A DNA stretch of 50,354 nucleotides from the NCBI GenBank assembly GCA_001510335.1, contig LFFB01000065.1, positions 1 to 50,354 of the forward strand, written 5' to 3'. This DNA comes from Actinobacteria bacterium casp-actino2. GTDB taxonomy: Bacteria; Actinomycetota; Acidimicrobiia; Acidimicrobiales; Ilumatobacteraceae. Positions 43,720 to 50,354 of this stretch are shown in pieces; position 1 is the stretch's first letter; each line of letters begins with the position of its first letter. Made by a program: the position numbers and the translations under genes. The notes beneath the pieces are model-generated. The model was not told where the DNA came from. It saw only the letters and a list, made by a program, of their open reading frames with translations, and did no database searches.

Positions 43720-44389
43720 CTTCATCCAACTTCCTGGTATTTCGACGGTCAATTTTGTGGTATCCCATCGATCCGATGGCGATTTCAATAGCGATGTCGT
43801 TGATCGGACATTGCTCCGTTCACGTCGTCAAGAGTTAGTTGCTTTGCCGTGGACGCAATTAAACGAGATTCACGGGTCGGACTCGCAGTGGGTTGAAACT
43901 CCGGGGTCACGCGACGGTGAGATTGGTGATGTCATCGGAACCGATGTGAATAACGCAGTCCTTGGGATTTGGGTTGGTGACTGCGCCCCTGTTTTTCTGA
44001 TTGGTGAACATTTAATCGTTGCCGTGCACGCTGGTTGGAAAGGCCTTCGTGATGGGGTGTTGGCGCATGCTCATGCACTCATGCGCACCCATGATGATGT
44101 TGCCATTCACGGTTTTGTTGGCCCGCATATTGGCCAATGTTGTTATGAATTCAGCGAATCTGACTTACGCGTGATGGCTGACCTGTTCGGATCAAGTGCT
44201 CGCGGTGTTGACCAATTCGGACGCCCGGCATTGAACGTGGCCGCATGCATTCGCAGTTTTTTCAGGTCTTGTGAGATTCCCCTCACTGAACTCAGTGAGT
44301 GCACGGGTTGCCGAGCAGAACAGTATTTTTCGCACCGTGTCCGTGGCGAACGGGAACGACAGATCGTCGGAGTATGGAGAACAACGTGA
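43712..44389 (+). CDS. pgeF: PgeF/YfiH/LACC1-family protein
   Basis: A 225-residue protein of the former multicopper polyphenol oxidase family, now known for peptidoglycan editing (removal of misincorporated L-Ser) in E. coli and purine nucleoside phosphorylase activity in LACC1. The metal site is visible: VGDCAPVFL, VHAGWKGLRDG and GPHIGQCCYEF. It sits in the usual actinobacterial place between ftsZ and the yggS-type gene, which favours the cell-wall role. The stop overlaps the next gene (GTGA). Confidence 0.9.
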   Translation: MPAFIQLPGISTVNFVVSHRSDGDFNSDVVDRTLLRSRRQELVALPWTQLNEIHGSDSQWVETPGSRDGEIGDVIGTDVNNAVLGIWVGDCAPVFLIGEHLIVAVHAGWKGLRDGVLAHAHALMRTHDDVAIHGFVGPHIGQCCYEFSESDLRVMADLFGSSARGVDQFGRPALNVAACIRSFFRSCEIPLTELSECTGCRAEQYFSHRVRGERERQIVGVWRTT

Positions 44390-45066
44390 ACAGTCATGAT
44401 GAGACTTTTGCTGCTCAGCGAATCAAAGAAAATTATGAATTGATCGTGAATCGTGTGCGTAAATATGGTGGCGAACGAGTTCGAGTTGTTGCGGTGACAA
44501 AAACATTTCCCGCTAGTGCGGTGAACGCAGTGATAGTCGCGGGTTGTTCGATGATCGGTGAAAATTACGCTCAAGATTTACTCGAAAAATGGCCGGGAGT
44601 CAATCCAGTCCATCGGCCCGAAGTTCATTTCATCGGTCGTTTACAGTCAAACAAGGTGCGTTCATTGAGCCCGATCGTAGACGTTTGGCAATCAGTTGAT
44701 CGTGGTTCAATCATTGATGAAATTGCGCGTCGGGCCCCGCAATCACGAATCATGTTGCAGGTCAATGCGACTGGTGAGGCAGACAAAGGTGGTTGTGAAG
44801 TCAGCGGGCTGAGCGAGCTTATGACCCGAGCGGTAGACCTTGGTCTTGGTGTAGTCGGATTGATGACAGTTGGACCCACGAGTGGAGATATCGCAATCAC
44901 TCGACGGGCTTTTGAGACGACGGCTCGACTGGCCCATGAATTGGGCGTCCCCGAAGTGTCGATGGGCATGACCGCCGACCTTGAACTGGCCATTGAGTGT
45001 GGCTCAACCATGGTTCGAATCGGGTCGGCTATCTTTGGTGACCGTCCACCCATGGCCCATCAATAG
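44386..45066 (+). CDS. PLP homeostasis protein, YggS family
   Basis: A protein of about 226 residues with the alanine-racemase-like TIM barrel. The PLP-binding Lys is in VVAVTKTFP, and VHFIGRLQSNKVR, LQVNATGEADKGG, GLMTVGP and VSMGMTADLELAIECGSTMVRIGSAIFG are all diagnostic. The family buffers pyridoxal phosphate and affects amino acid pools. GTG 44386 is chosen for its GTGA overlap and a GGAGA 5 bases upstream; ATG 44374 is an alternative. Confidence 0.92.
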   Translation: MNSHDETFAAQRIKENYELIVNRVRKYGGERVRVVAVTKTFPASAVNAVIVAGCSMIGENYAQDLLEKWPGVNPVHRPEVHFIGRLQSNKVRSLSPIVDVWQSVDRGSIIDEIARRAPQSRIMLQVNATGEADKGGCEVSGLSELMTRAVDLGLGVVGLMTVGPTSGDIAITRRAFETTARLAHELGVPEVSMGMTADLELAIECGSTMVRIGSAIFGDRPPMAHQ

Positions 45067-45070
45067 CGAC

Positions 45071-45076
45071 TATTCT
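45071..45076 (+). promoter_or_regulatory. Candidate -10 element before sepF
   Basis: TATTCT matches TANNNT and ends seven bases before the sepF ATG (45084), with no Shine-Dalgarno between. The arrangement is like the other proposed leaderless starts in this window, here inside an otherwise continuous cluster. Confidence 0.33.
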
Positions 45077-45083
45077 TTCGGTG

Positions 45084-45608
45084 ATGTCAATTTTTAGACG
45101 AGCGATGGACTATCTCGGCCTCGGCGAGGACGATGCGTACGATGATTACGGCGACCACGATCAGGCCGATCGTTCGGGCGGCGTTTCGCAAACTGCCGAT
45201 ACTCGTGGTGGTTTCGACGACTCGCGACCAGTTGCCCGTCAAGTGAGTCCTCGTGACACCGACCCGGTTCCAACACCGCGTCGTCCACAGTTTGACGATT
45301 CGTCAGTGCAGCCGCGTCCAATTTCGGCCCGTCAGGGCTCATCAGTTCGAACCTTGGGTGGACCGGTGCAAGGTGAAACCCACACAGTGAAGGCGATTCG
45401 TTTTAACGACATTCAAGAAGTGGCCAATCGTTACCGTGATGGAAACCCCGTGATTTTGAATACTGAAGGATGCGATGATGAAGTGGCTCGTCGCATGATC
45501 GATTTTTCAAGCGGCCTTTGTTATGCGTTGCATGGCAAGATTGAAAAAGTTGCGCGGGGTGTCTATCTCTTAAAGCCAGACACACGCGCCGCCAACCCAG
45601 AATACTGA
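45084..45608 (+). CDS. sepF: FtsZ-anchoring protein SepF
   Basis: A 174-residue protein. The N-terminal amphipathic membrane-binding helix (MSIFRRAMDYLGLG) is followed by an acidic, disordered linker (about residues 15-85) and the SepF core with VKAIRFNDIQEVANRYRDGN and DFSSGLCYALHGKIEKV. SepF binds the FtsZ C-terminal peptide and tethers the ring to the membrane; FtsA is lacking in actinobacteria. GTG at 45081 is an alternative start. yggT follows 4 bases later. Confidence 0.94.
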   Translation: MSIFRRAMDYLGLGEDDAYDDYGDHDQADRSGGVSQTADTRGGFDDSRPVARQVSPRDTDPVPTPRRPQFDDSSVQPRPISARQGSSVRTLGGPVQGETHTVKAIRFNDIQEVANRYRDGNPVILNTEGCDDEVARRMIDFSSGLCYALHGKIEKVARGVYLLKPDTRAANPEY

Positions 45609-45612
45609 ACTC

Positions 45613-45855
45613 ATGAATATTCTTGGCTCTTTGATCACGCTGTACACCGTCGTGCTTTTGTTGCGCGTTGTGACGTCGTGGTTCCCACCGGCTTCATCGC
45701 AAAGCCCAATGGCTTCAGTTCAGCTATGGTTGTACAAGGCGACTGAGCCAGTGCTCGCACCCATTCGACGTACCTTGCCATCAATGGGTGGCTTGGATTT
45801 GTCTCCGATGCTGCTTCTGATCGCGTTGCAGATACTTGGTCGAGCACTGGGGTAG
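45613..45855 (+). CDS. YggT family membrane protein
   Basis: An 80-residue protein with two membrane helices and the YggT signature (VVTSWFPPAS, then EPVLAPIRRTLPSMGGLDLSPML). The function is not firmly known. In actinobacteria it follows sepF and usually precedes divIVA; here ileS follows instead after 50 bases. Confidence 0.9.
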   Translation: MNILGSLITLYTVVLLLRVVTSWFPPASSQSPMASVQLWLYKATEPVLAPIRRTLPSMGGLDLSPMLLLIALQILGRALG

Positions 45856-45861
45856 TGCCGA

Positions 45862-45898
45862 TATCCTCAGTCAATCGTTGATTTTCTGATTGAGACTG
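45862..45898 (+). promoter_or_regulatory. ileS leader: possible -10 element and inverted repeat
   Basis: TATCCT (45862-45867) matches TANNNT. An imperfect inverted repeat, CAGTC-AATC (45868-45876) with GATT-GA-GACTG (45888-45898), ends 7 bases before the ileS ATG. No clear Shine-Dalgarno is seen. The leader is far too short for a T-box riboswitch. Confidence 0.33.
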
Positions 45899-45905
45899 AC
45901 TAATT

Positions 45906-48900
45906 ATGACCGAGCGCCGTTATCCACCCGTTGAATCTCAGCCATCATTTCCAGCGATCGAAGCGACTGTCCTTGAACGTTGGAAGACTGAACACACTTT
46001 TGAAGAATCGGTCGATCAACGTTCAGTTGGTGCTGATGGTTCCAATGAATTTGTCTTCTACGACGGCCCGCCATTTGCGAACGGATTGCCACACTACGGA
46101 CATTTGTTAACTGGCTTTGTGAAAGATGCGATTCCGCGTTATCGCACCATGAAGGGTGAACGAGTTGATCGACGATTCGGTTGGGACTGCCATGGTTTAC
46201 CCGCAGAGGTTGAAGCTGAAAAGCAATTAGGAATTTCTGGTCATCCTGAAGTCACCGAATTCGGAATTGAAAAATTCAATGACTATTGCCGAACCAGTGT
46301 GTTGCGTTACACCAACGAATGGGAACGCTATGTCAATCGTCAGGCCCGCTGGGTTGATTTTGAAAACGACTACAAGACCCTCGACCTTCCGTACATGGAA
46401 AGTGTTATGTGGGCATTCAAGACTTTGCATGTCAAGGGTTTGATTTACGAGGGCTTTCGAGTTTTAGCGTATTGCTGGCGTTGTGAAACCCCGTTGAGCA
46501 ATACCGAGACGCGAATGGATGATGTCTATCGCGATCGTCAAGACCCAGCACTGACCGTAAAGTTTTCGTTGTCGACTGGCGAAAAGATTTTGGCATGGAC
46601 GACTACGCCATGGACGCTGCCATCAAACCTGGCGTTGGCGGTTAATCCTGACATTGACTACGCAGTCGTTGAATTGAACAGCGAGAAAATCATCTTGGCC
46701 GAAGCCCGATTGGCCTCGTATGAACGCGAACTTGGTGATGCGGTACGAGTTGGGACCTTGAAGGGTTCTGAGTTGATCGGACGCACCTACGCACCACTCT
46801 TTGATTATTTCTCGGATACAGCTTCGGCATTCCAAGTACTCGGAGCCGAGTTTGTGACGACCGAGGACGGAACCGGTGTCGTGCACATGGCTCCTGGATT
46901 TGGTGAAGATGACCAGATCGCTTGTCTCGCGGCCGGAATCGAAACTATTTGTCCGATGGACAGCCACGGTTGCTACACCGCGGAAGTTTCCGACTGGGTC
47001 GGAATTCATGTTTTTGAAGCGAATCCATTAGTCATTAAGCACCTGAAGCAGGCTGGCGTTGTCATTCGACACGACAGTTACGATCACTCGTATCCACACT
47101 GCTGGCGCTGCGCTGAACCGTTGGTGTACCGCGCGATTTCGTCGTGGTTCGTCGAAGTAACCGCGATTAAAGCCCGCATGCTTGAACTCAACCAACAGAT
47201 CACCTGGGTTCCTGAACATCTCAAAGAAGGTTCATTCGGTAAATGGCTCGCCAATGCGCGCGATTGGTCAATTAGTCGAAATCGCTTCTGGGGTTCACCC
47301 ATCCCCGTGTGGAAGAGCGATGACCCCACGTACCCGCGTCTCGATGTGTACGGAAGTATCGCCGAGATTGAACGCGACTTTGGTGTGACAGTGACTGATC
47401 TGCATCGCCCAGTTGTTGATGATCTCGTGCGCCCTAATCCCGATGATCCAACCGGACAGTCAATGATGCGTCGAGTGCCAGAAGTTCTTGACTGTTGGTT
47501 TGAGAGCGGATCAATGCCATTCGCTCAAGTGCACTATCCATTTGAGAATACGACGTGGTTTGAACAGCATTACCCTGGCGACTTCATTGTTGAGTACATC
47601 GGCCAAACACGTGGGTGGTTCTACACATTGCATGTACTTGCAACTGCATTGTTTGATCGTCCGGCTTTTTCAACTTGCGTGAGTCACGGAATCGTCCTTG
47701 GTGACGACGGACAGAAAATGTCTAAGAGTTTGCGCAACTATCCCGACCCTATGGTTGTCTTTGACACCTACGGGGCTGACGCAATGCGCTGGTATTTGTT
47801 GTCATCGGCTATTTTGCGGGGCTCGGACTTCTCGGTTACCGAATCAGGAATTCGTGAAACTGTTCGACAGGTTCTTTTACCAATGTGGAACTCCTGGTAT
47901 TTCTTGAGTCTGTACGCCAATGCCGAAGGCGTATCGGGAACTTTCCGCACTGATTCAACGAACATTCTTGACCGTTATATTCTGGCCAAGTCAGCACAGA
48001 TGGTTGAACGAGTCACGCATGATCTTGATGCGTACGATCTCTTTTCAGCATGCTCGGGGGTTCGTGACTTCTTAGATGTCTTGACCAACTGGTATATCCG
48101 TCGTTCTCGCGATCGTTTCTGGGAAGGCGATCAAGACGCATTTGACACGCTGCATACAGTCCTTGAAGTTTTGTGTCGAGTCTCCGCACCGTTACTGCCG
48201 CTTTTGTCAGACACCGTTTATGCAGGCTTGACCGGAGGTCGTTCGGTACACCTCACTGACTGGCCGACGAACACGGCCTTACCGCATGATGTCGAATTGG
48301 TTCGCTCGATGGACCGAGTTCGAGAAGTGTGTTCGGTCGCATTGTCGATTCGTAAAGCCCACAGTCGTCGCGTGCGTCTGCCGTTGAGTGAACTTGCGGT
48401 TTCACATCCCGATTCGGCTGAGTTGGTGTCGTTCATTGACATCATTGCCGATGAGGTCAACGTTAAAAAAGTGACGTTAGGAACCGAAGTTTCGGGGGCA
48501 GCTCCGGCTGTTTTACAAGTGATTCCCGGAGCTCTCGGACCGCGACTTGGCGGAAGAACCCAAGATGTTATCAAAGCCGTTAAATCGGGTAATTGGCGTC
48601 AAGACGGCGAACAAGTTTTTGCGGGAGATATTGAACTTTTTGCGGGTGAGTACACCCTCAAAATGGTTGCCGCAGAAGGTGCGGCAAGTAGTGCTCTCGG
48701 TGATGGTCTCGGAATGGTGACACTTGATATAGAGGTCACCCCTGAGCTTGCGGCCGAAGGCACTGCCCGAGATCTCATTCGATTAGTCCAACAGGCTCGC
48801 CGCGAAGCAGGTCTTGAAGTCAGCGACCGTATCGAAATCACGCTCGGAGTGTCTCAATCGGTACGGCGCCAGATCCAGCCATTTATTGACGAACTAGCGA

Positions 48901-49010
48901 GTGAAACTTTGGCTCAATCTGTCCAATGGGGGCAGGGGGCTATGAACGCCATTTTGGATGATGAGGACATTCATATCGGTGTTGATCGCATAGATATGCC
49001 CCCGAGATAG
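45906..49010 (+). CDS. ileS: Isoleucyl-tRNA synthetase, type 2
   Basis: A 1034-residue class Ia synthetase charging tRNA-Ile. HIGH variant HYGH at residues 63-66 in [21 protein letters not shown] at residues 604-608, an editing domain with [18 protein letters not shown], and two CWRC segments in the first half. The length and C-terminal region (a [11 protein letters not shown]-like block with no terminal zinc cysteines) place it with the eukaryote-like IleS2 group rather than the roughly 940-residue bacterial type 1. Type 2 enzymes are known to be less sensitive to mupirocin. A DksA-like gene and lspA follow, as in other actinobacteria. Confidence 0.95.
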   Translation: MTERRYPPVESQPSFPAIEATVLERWKTEHTFEESVDQRSVGADGSNEFVFYDGPPFANGLPHYGHLLTGFVKDAIPRYRTMKGERVDRRFGWDCHGLPAEVEAEKQLGISGHPEVTEFGIEKFNDYCRTSVLRYTNEWERYVNRQARWVDFENDYKTLDLPYMESVMWAFKTLHVKGLIYEGFRVLAYCWRCETPLSNTETRMDDVYRDRQDPALTVKFSLSTGEKILAWTTTPWTLPSNLALAVNPDIDYAVVELNSEKIILAEARLASYERELGDAVRVGTLKGSELIGRTYAPLFDYFSDTASAFQVLGAEFVTTEDGTGVVHMAPGFGEDDQIACLAAGIETICPMDSHGCYTAEVSDWVGIHVFEANPLVIKHLKQAGVVIRHDSYDHSYPHCWRCAEPLVYRAISSWFVEVTAIKARMLELNQQITWVPEHLKEGSFGKWLANARDWSISRNRFWGSPIPVWKSDDPTYPRLDVYGSIAEIERDFGVTVTDLHRPVVDDLVRPNPDDPTGQSMMRRVPEVLDCWFESGSMPFAQVHYPFENTTWFEQHYPGDFIVEYIGQTRGWFYTLHVLATALFDRPAFSTCVSHGIVLGDDGQKMSKSLRNYPDPMVVFDTYGADAMRWYLLSSAILRGSDFSVTESGIRETVRQVLLPMWNSWYFLSLYANAEGVSGTFRTDSTNILDRYILAKSAQMVERVTHDLDAYDLFSACSGVRDFLDVLTNWYIRRSRDRFWEGDQDAFDTLHTVLEVLCRVSAPLLPLLSDTVYAGLTGGRSVHLTDWPTNTALPHDVELVRSMDRVREVCSVALSIRKAHSRRVRLPLSELAVSHPDSAELVSFIDIIADEVNVKKVTLGTEVSGAAPAVLQVIPGALGPRLGGRTQDVIKAVKSGNWRQDGEQVFAGDIELFAGEYTLKMVAAEGAASSALGDGLGMVTLDIEVTPELAAEGTARDLIRLVQQARREAGLEVSDRIEITLGVSQSVRRQIQPFIDELASETLAQSVQWGQGAMNAILDDEDIHIGVDRIDMPPR

Positions 49011-49023
49011 GTCGATTTGCAGG

Positions 49024-49029
49024 TATCCT
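49024..49029 (+). promoter_or_regulatory. Candidate -10 element of the DksA-like gene
   Basis: TATCCT (TANNNT) lies in a small inverted repeat, GCAGG-TAT-CCTGC (49019-49031). It is 32 bases before the ATG at 49062, which has its own Shine-Dalgarno-like AAAAGGA (49047-49053). The same hexamer occurs before ileS at 45862. No -35 is evident. Confidence 0.33.
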
Positions 49030-49061
49030 GCCCAACCACACGAGTGAAAAGGACATCAGCG

Positions 49062-49934
49062 ATGGCTAGTAAAACGGTTAAGAAGCCTGCTCCTGCCAAG
49101 AAGGTCGCACCTGCGAAGAAAGCTTCGGCGAAGAAGGCTGCACCGGCGAAGAAAGCTTCGGCGAAGAAGGCTATGCCAGTCAAGAAAGCTCCGGCCAAAA
49201 AGGTCGCTCCTGCCAAGAAGGTCGCACCTGCGAAGAAGACTCCGGCGAAGAAGGCTATGCCAGTCAAGAAAGCTTCGGCGAAGAAGGCTATGCCAGTCAA
49301 GAAAGCCGCACCGGCGAGGAAGGCTATGCCGGTCAAGAAGGCCGCTCCCGCCAAAAAGGTTGCACCTGCCAAAAAGGTTGCACCTGCCAAAAAGGTTGCT
49401 CCGGCGAAGAAGGCCGCTCCGATCAAGAAGCCGGCACCCACTAAGCCAGTCGCACCTGCGCCGGTCAAGGCTCCCCCCGCTCCCAAGAAAGTAGCCAAGC
49501 CAGTTTTTGTCAAGCCACCTGTTCCCGGCAAGAAGACTGTGTCAAAGGACGGAATCATTGCTAACAAAGATTTTGACTTGACGTTCCTTCGTCGCCAGCG
49601 GGCTTTGTTGATTGAACAGCGTGATCGTTTGTTGGGTCGTGCAGTGAGCCTCGAGAATGAATTAGAAAAGCTCATTGAAGAAGCCGGTATGGGTGATGAT
49701 CAATTCGACGAAGATGGTGGCGAAGGTGACACCATGGCCGTTGAACGTGAGCGAGATCGCGTTTTGTCCGATCAAGCGCGTCAGACCATTGAAGAAATTG
49801 ATGGTGCACTTTTGCGCATCGAAACTGGCGACTATGGCTACAGCACCGTTTCAACCCGCCCGATTCCGCGCGAGCGCCTCGAAGTCATTCCGTGGGCAAT
49901 TGAACTCGTTGAAGAACGAGTCGGCTGGAGATAA
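49062..49934 (+). CDS. DksA/TraR-like protein with Lys/Ala tail, cysteine-free
   Basis: A 290-residue protein in two parts. Residues 1-150 are low-complexity repeats (APAKK, ASAKK, MPVKK) resembling histone H1-like or mycobacterial HupB tails, likely DNA- or RNA-binding. Residues about 165-290 follow the DksA/TraR plan: two long helices (FLRRQRALLIEQRDRLLGRA, RVLSDQARQTIEEIDGALLR), then ETGDYGYSTVSTRPIPRERL. The four zinc-finger cysteines of the family are replaced and the protein has no Cys at all. A gene of this type between ileS and lspA is conserved in actinobacteria. A role in binding RNA polymerase is inferred only from the fold. Confidence 0.82.
   Translation: MASKTVKKPAPAKKVAPAKKASAKKAAPAKKASAKKAMPVKKAPAKKVAPAKKVAPAKKTPAKKAMPVKKASAKKAMPVKKAAPARKAMPVKKAAPAKKVAPAKKVAPAKKVAPAKKAAPIKKPAPTKPVAPAPVKAPPAPKKVAKPVFVKPPVPGKKTVSKDGIIANKDFDLTFLRRQRALLIEQRDRLLGRAVSLENELEKLIEEAGMGDDQFDEDGGEGDTMAVERERDRVLSDQARQTIEEIDGALLRIETGDYGYSTVSTRPIPRERLEVIPWAIELVEERVGWR
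49080..49430 (+). repeat. In-gene repeat encoding the PAKK tail
   Basis: Short tandem units of 15-18 bases (encoding KKVAPA, KKASA and KKAMPV) with higher-order copies, for example the AKKAMPVKK block recurring several times. Near-identical units make length variation by recombination likely. Confidence 0.85.
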
Positions 49935-50354
49935 GTGACTCAAGGTCAGCGTAGGATTCCAAGTCTGTCGTTGTTGGTTGCAGCAGTTGTTGTCGGTGTA
50001 GATCAACTCAGCAAACATTGGGCGGTGTCACAACTCAATGACGGGCACACCGTTCATGTGTTGTGGACCCTGCAATTCAATTTGGCGTTTAATAGCGGCA
50101 TGGCCTTTGGTAGGGGCCAAGGTTGGGGCCCGATTATTGGTGTCGTGGCGGTCGTTGTTGTCGTCTTTTTGCTACTTTCGCTGCGGCAAGCATCGAGCAA
50201 GTCTTCAGTGGTCGCAATCGGTCTCCTCGTCGGCGGTGCCATGGGCAACATCGTTGACCGTCTTTTCCGTGGTGACGCGTGGTTGCAAGGAAAAGTCGTT
50301 GATTTCATTGACTTCCAATGGTTCCCCATTTTTAATATTGCCGATATGTGCGTC
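49935..50354 (+). CDS. lspA: Lipoprotein signal peptidase LspA, 3' truncated
   Basis: The first 140 residues, cut by the right edge. LspA removes the signal peptide from prolipoproteins after lipidation. The conserved blocks are visible in translation: VDQLSKHWA near residue 22, FNLAFNSGMAFG, GGAMGNIVDRLFRG with the first catalytic Asp, and VVDFIDF...FPIFNIADMCV with the second. Three membrane helices are seen. The GTG at 49935 immediately follows the DksA-like stop, with GGAG 4 bases upstream. It would process the LpqB-like lipoprotein encoded at 12581-13210, among others. Confidence 0.92.
   Translation, partial: MTQGQRRIPSLSLLVAAVVVGVDQLSKHWAVSQLNDGHTVHVLWTLQFNLAFNSGMAFGRGQGWGPIIGVVAVVVVVFLLLSLRQASSKSSVVAIGLLVGGAMGNIVDRLFRGDAWLQGKVVDFIDFQWFPIFNIADMCV

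Noticed and set aside
45856-45905. T-box riboswitch for ileS
   Set aside because: Only 50 bases are available and no T-box core or specifier stem is visible.
48971-49675. Long minus-strand reading frame made of GATFLAGATFLAG-like repeats
   Set aside because: It is the antisense shadow of the Lys/Ala repeats in the DksA-like gene; the plus-strand frame has a Shine-Dalgarno, family homology and conserved synteny.
1-50354. Mobile element, prophage or defence island
   Set aside because: No transposase, integrase, terminal repeats, restriction or toxin-antitoxin genes were recognised; the single HNH nuclease belongs to a common solitary family.

Overview
This window is a stretch of bacterial chromosome from an actinobacterium. 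The best fit is the class Acidimicrobiia (Ilumatobacter / CL500-29-like lineages), but that placement is inferred from gene content and moderate base composition, not computed. The actinobacterial markers are an MtrA-MtrB-LpqB-like set, a PimB'-type mannosyltransferase, a polyprenol-phosphate-mannose synthase, a DUF3040 protein next to dinB, SepF, and a meso-DAP-type MurE. Genes are packed tightly, mostly with 4-base ATGA/GTGA overlaps. No tRNA, rRNA, CRISPR array, transposase, prophage or integrase was seen. No gene-free stretch exceeds 300 bases; the longest is about 220 bases upstream of mraZ.

Layout. 1-4331: a truncated AAA ATPase with a VWA partner (CoxD/CoxE-like), a histidine phosphatase and a GMC oxidoreductase. 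4368-8882: a small four-cysteine protein, queG, a pimB'-like glycosyltransferase, a membrane protein, an SRPBCC protein and a ROK glucokinase. 8924-12564: an ACT-domain protein, glpK with a small membrane protein on the minus strand, and pfkA. 12581-16491 (minus): a short lpqB-like lipoprotein gene, mtrB, mtrA, an inositol-monophosphatase-family gene and a small membrane protein. 16514-19016: ppm1-like synthase, dinB, DUF3040. 19047-23495 (minus): a TgpA-like transglutaminase, a DUF58 protein and a MoxR ATPase. 23521-27107: a second ROK kinase, an acyl-CoA dehydrogenase, an 88-residue unknown, an HNH endonuclease and a lipoate ligase/octanoyltransferase-like protein. 27104-28858 (minus): a secreted four-PGBD M23 peptidase.

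29081-45855 is a dcw (division and cell wall) cluster: mraZ, rsmH, ftsL, ftsI, murE, mraY, murD, ftsW, murG, murC, murB, ftsQ, ftsZ, pgeF, yggS-type, sepF, yggT. It supplies most cytoplasmic peptidoglycan precursor steps, lipid I/II synthesis, the septal SEDS-PBP pair and the FtsZ ring with its SepF anchor. murF and divIVA are absent from their usual places. It is followed by ileS (type 2), a cysteine-free DksA/TraR-like protein with a lysine/alanine-rich tail, and the start of lspA, cut by the right edge.

Most of the window is ordinary housekeeping DNA and I found no clearly new multi-gene system. The strongest unexpected signals are a repeated leaderless-start pattern (TANNNT six or seven bases before SD-less start codons), including two divergent promoters with overlapping -10 hexamers at 16498-16507; a roughly 10-base-phased G-rich array before mraZ that looks like a MraZ operator; a MurG lacking the usual HEQN motif; the missing murF; the Cys-less DksA-like protein; and a Ser/Arg-rich cytoplasmic tail on FtsI.
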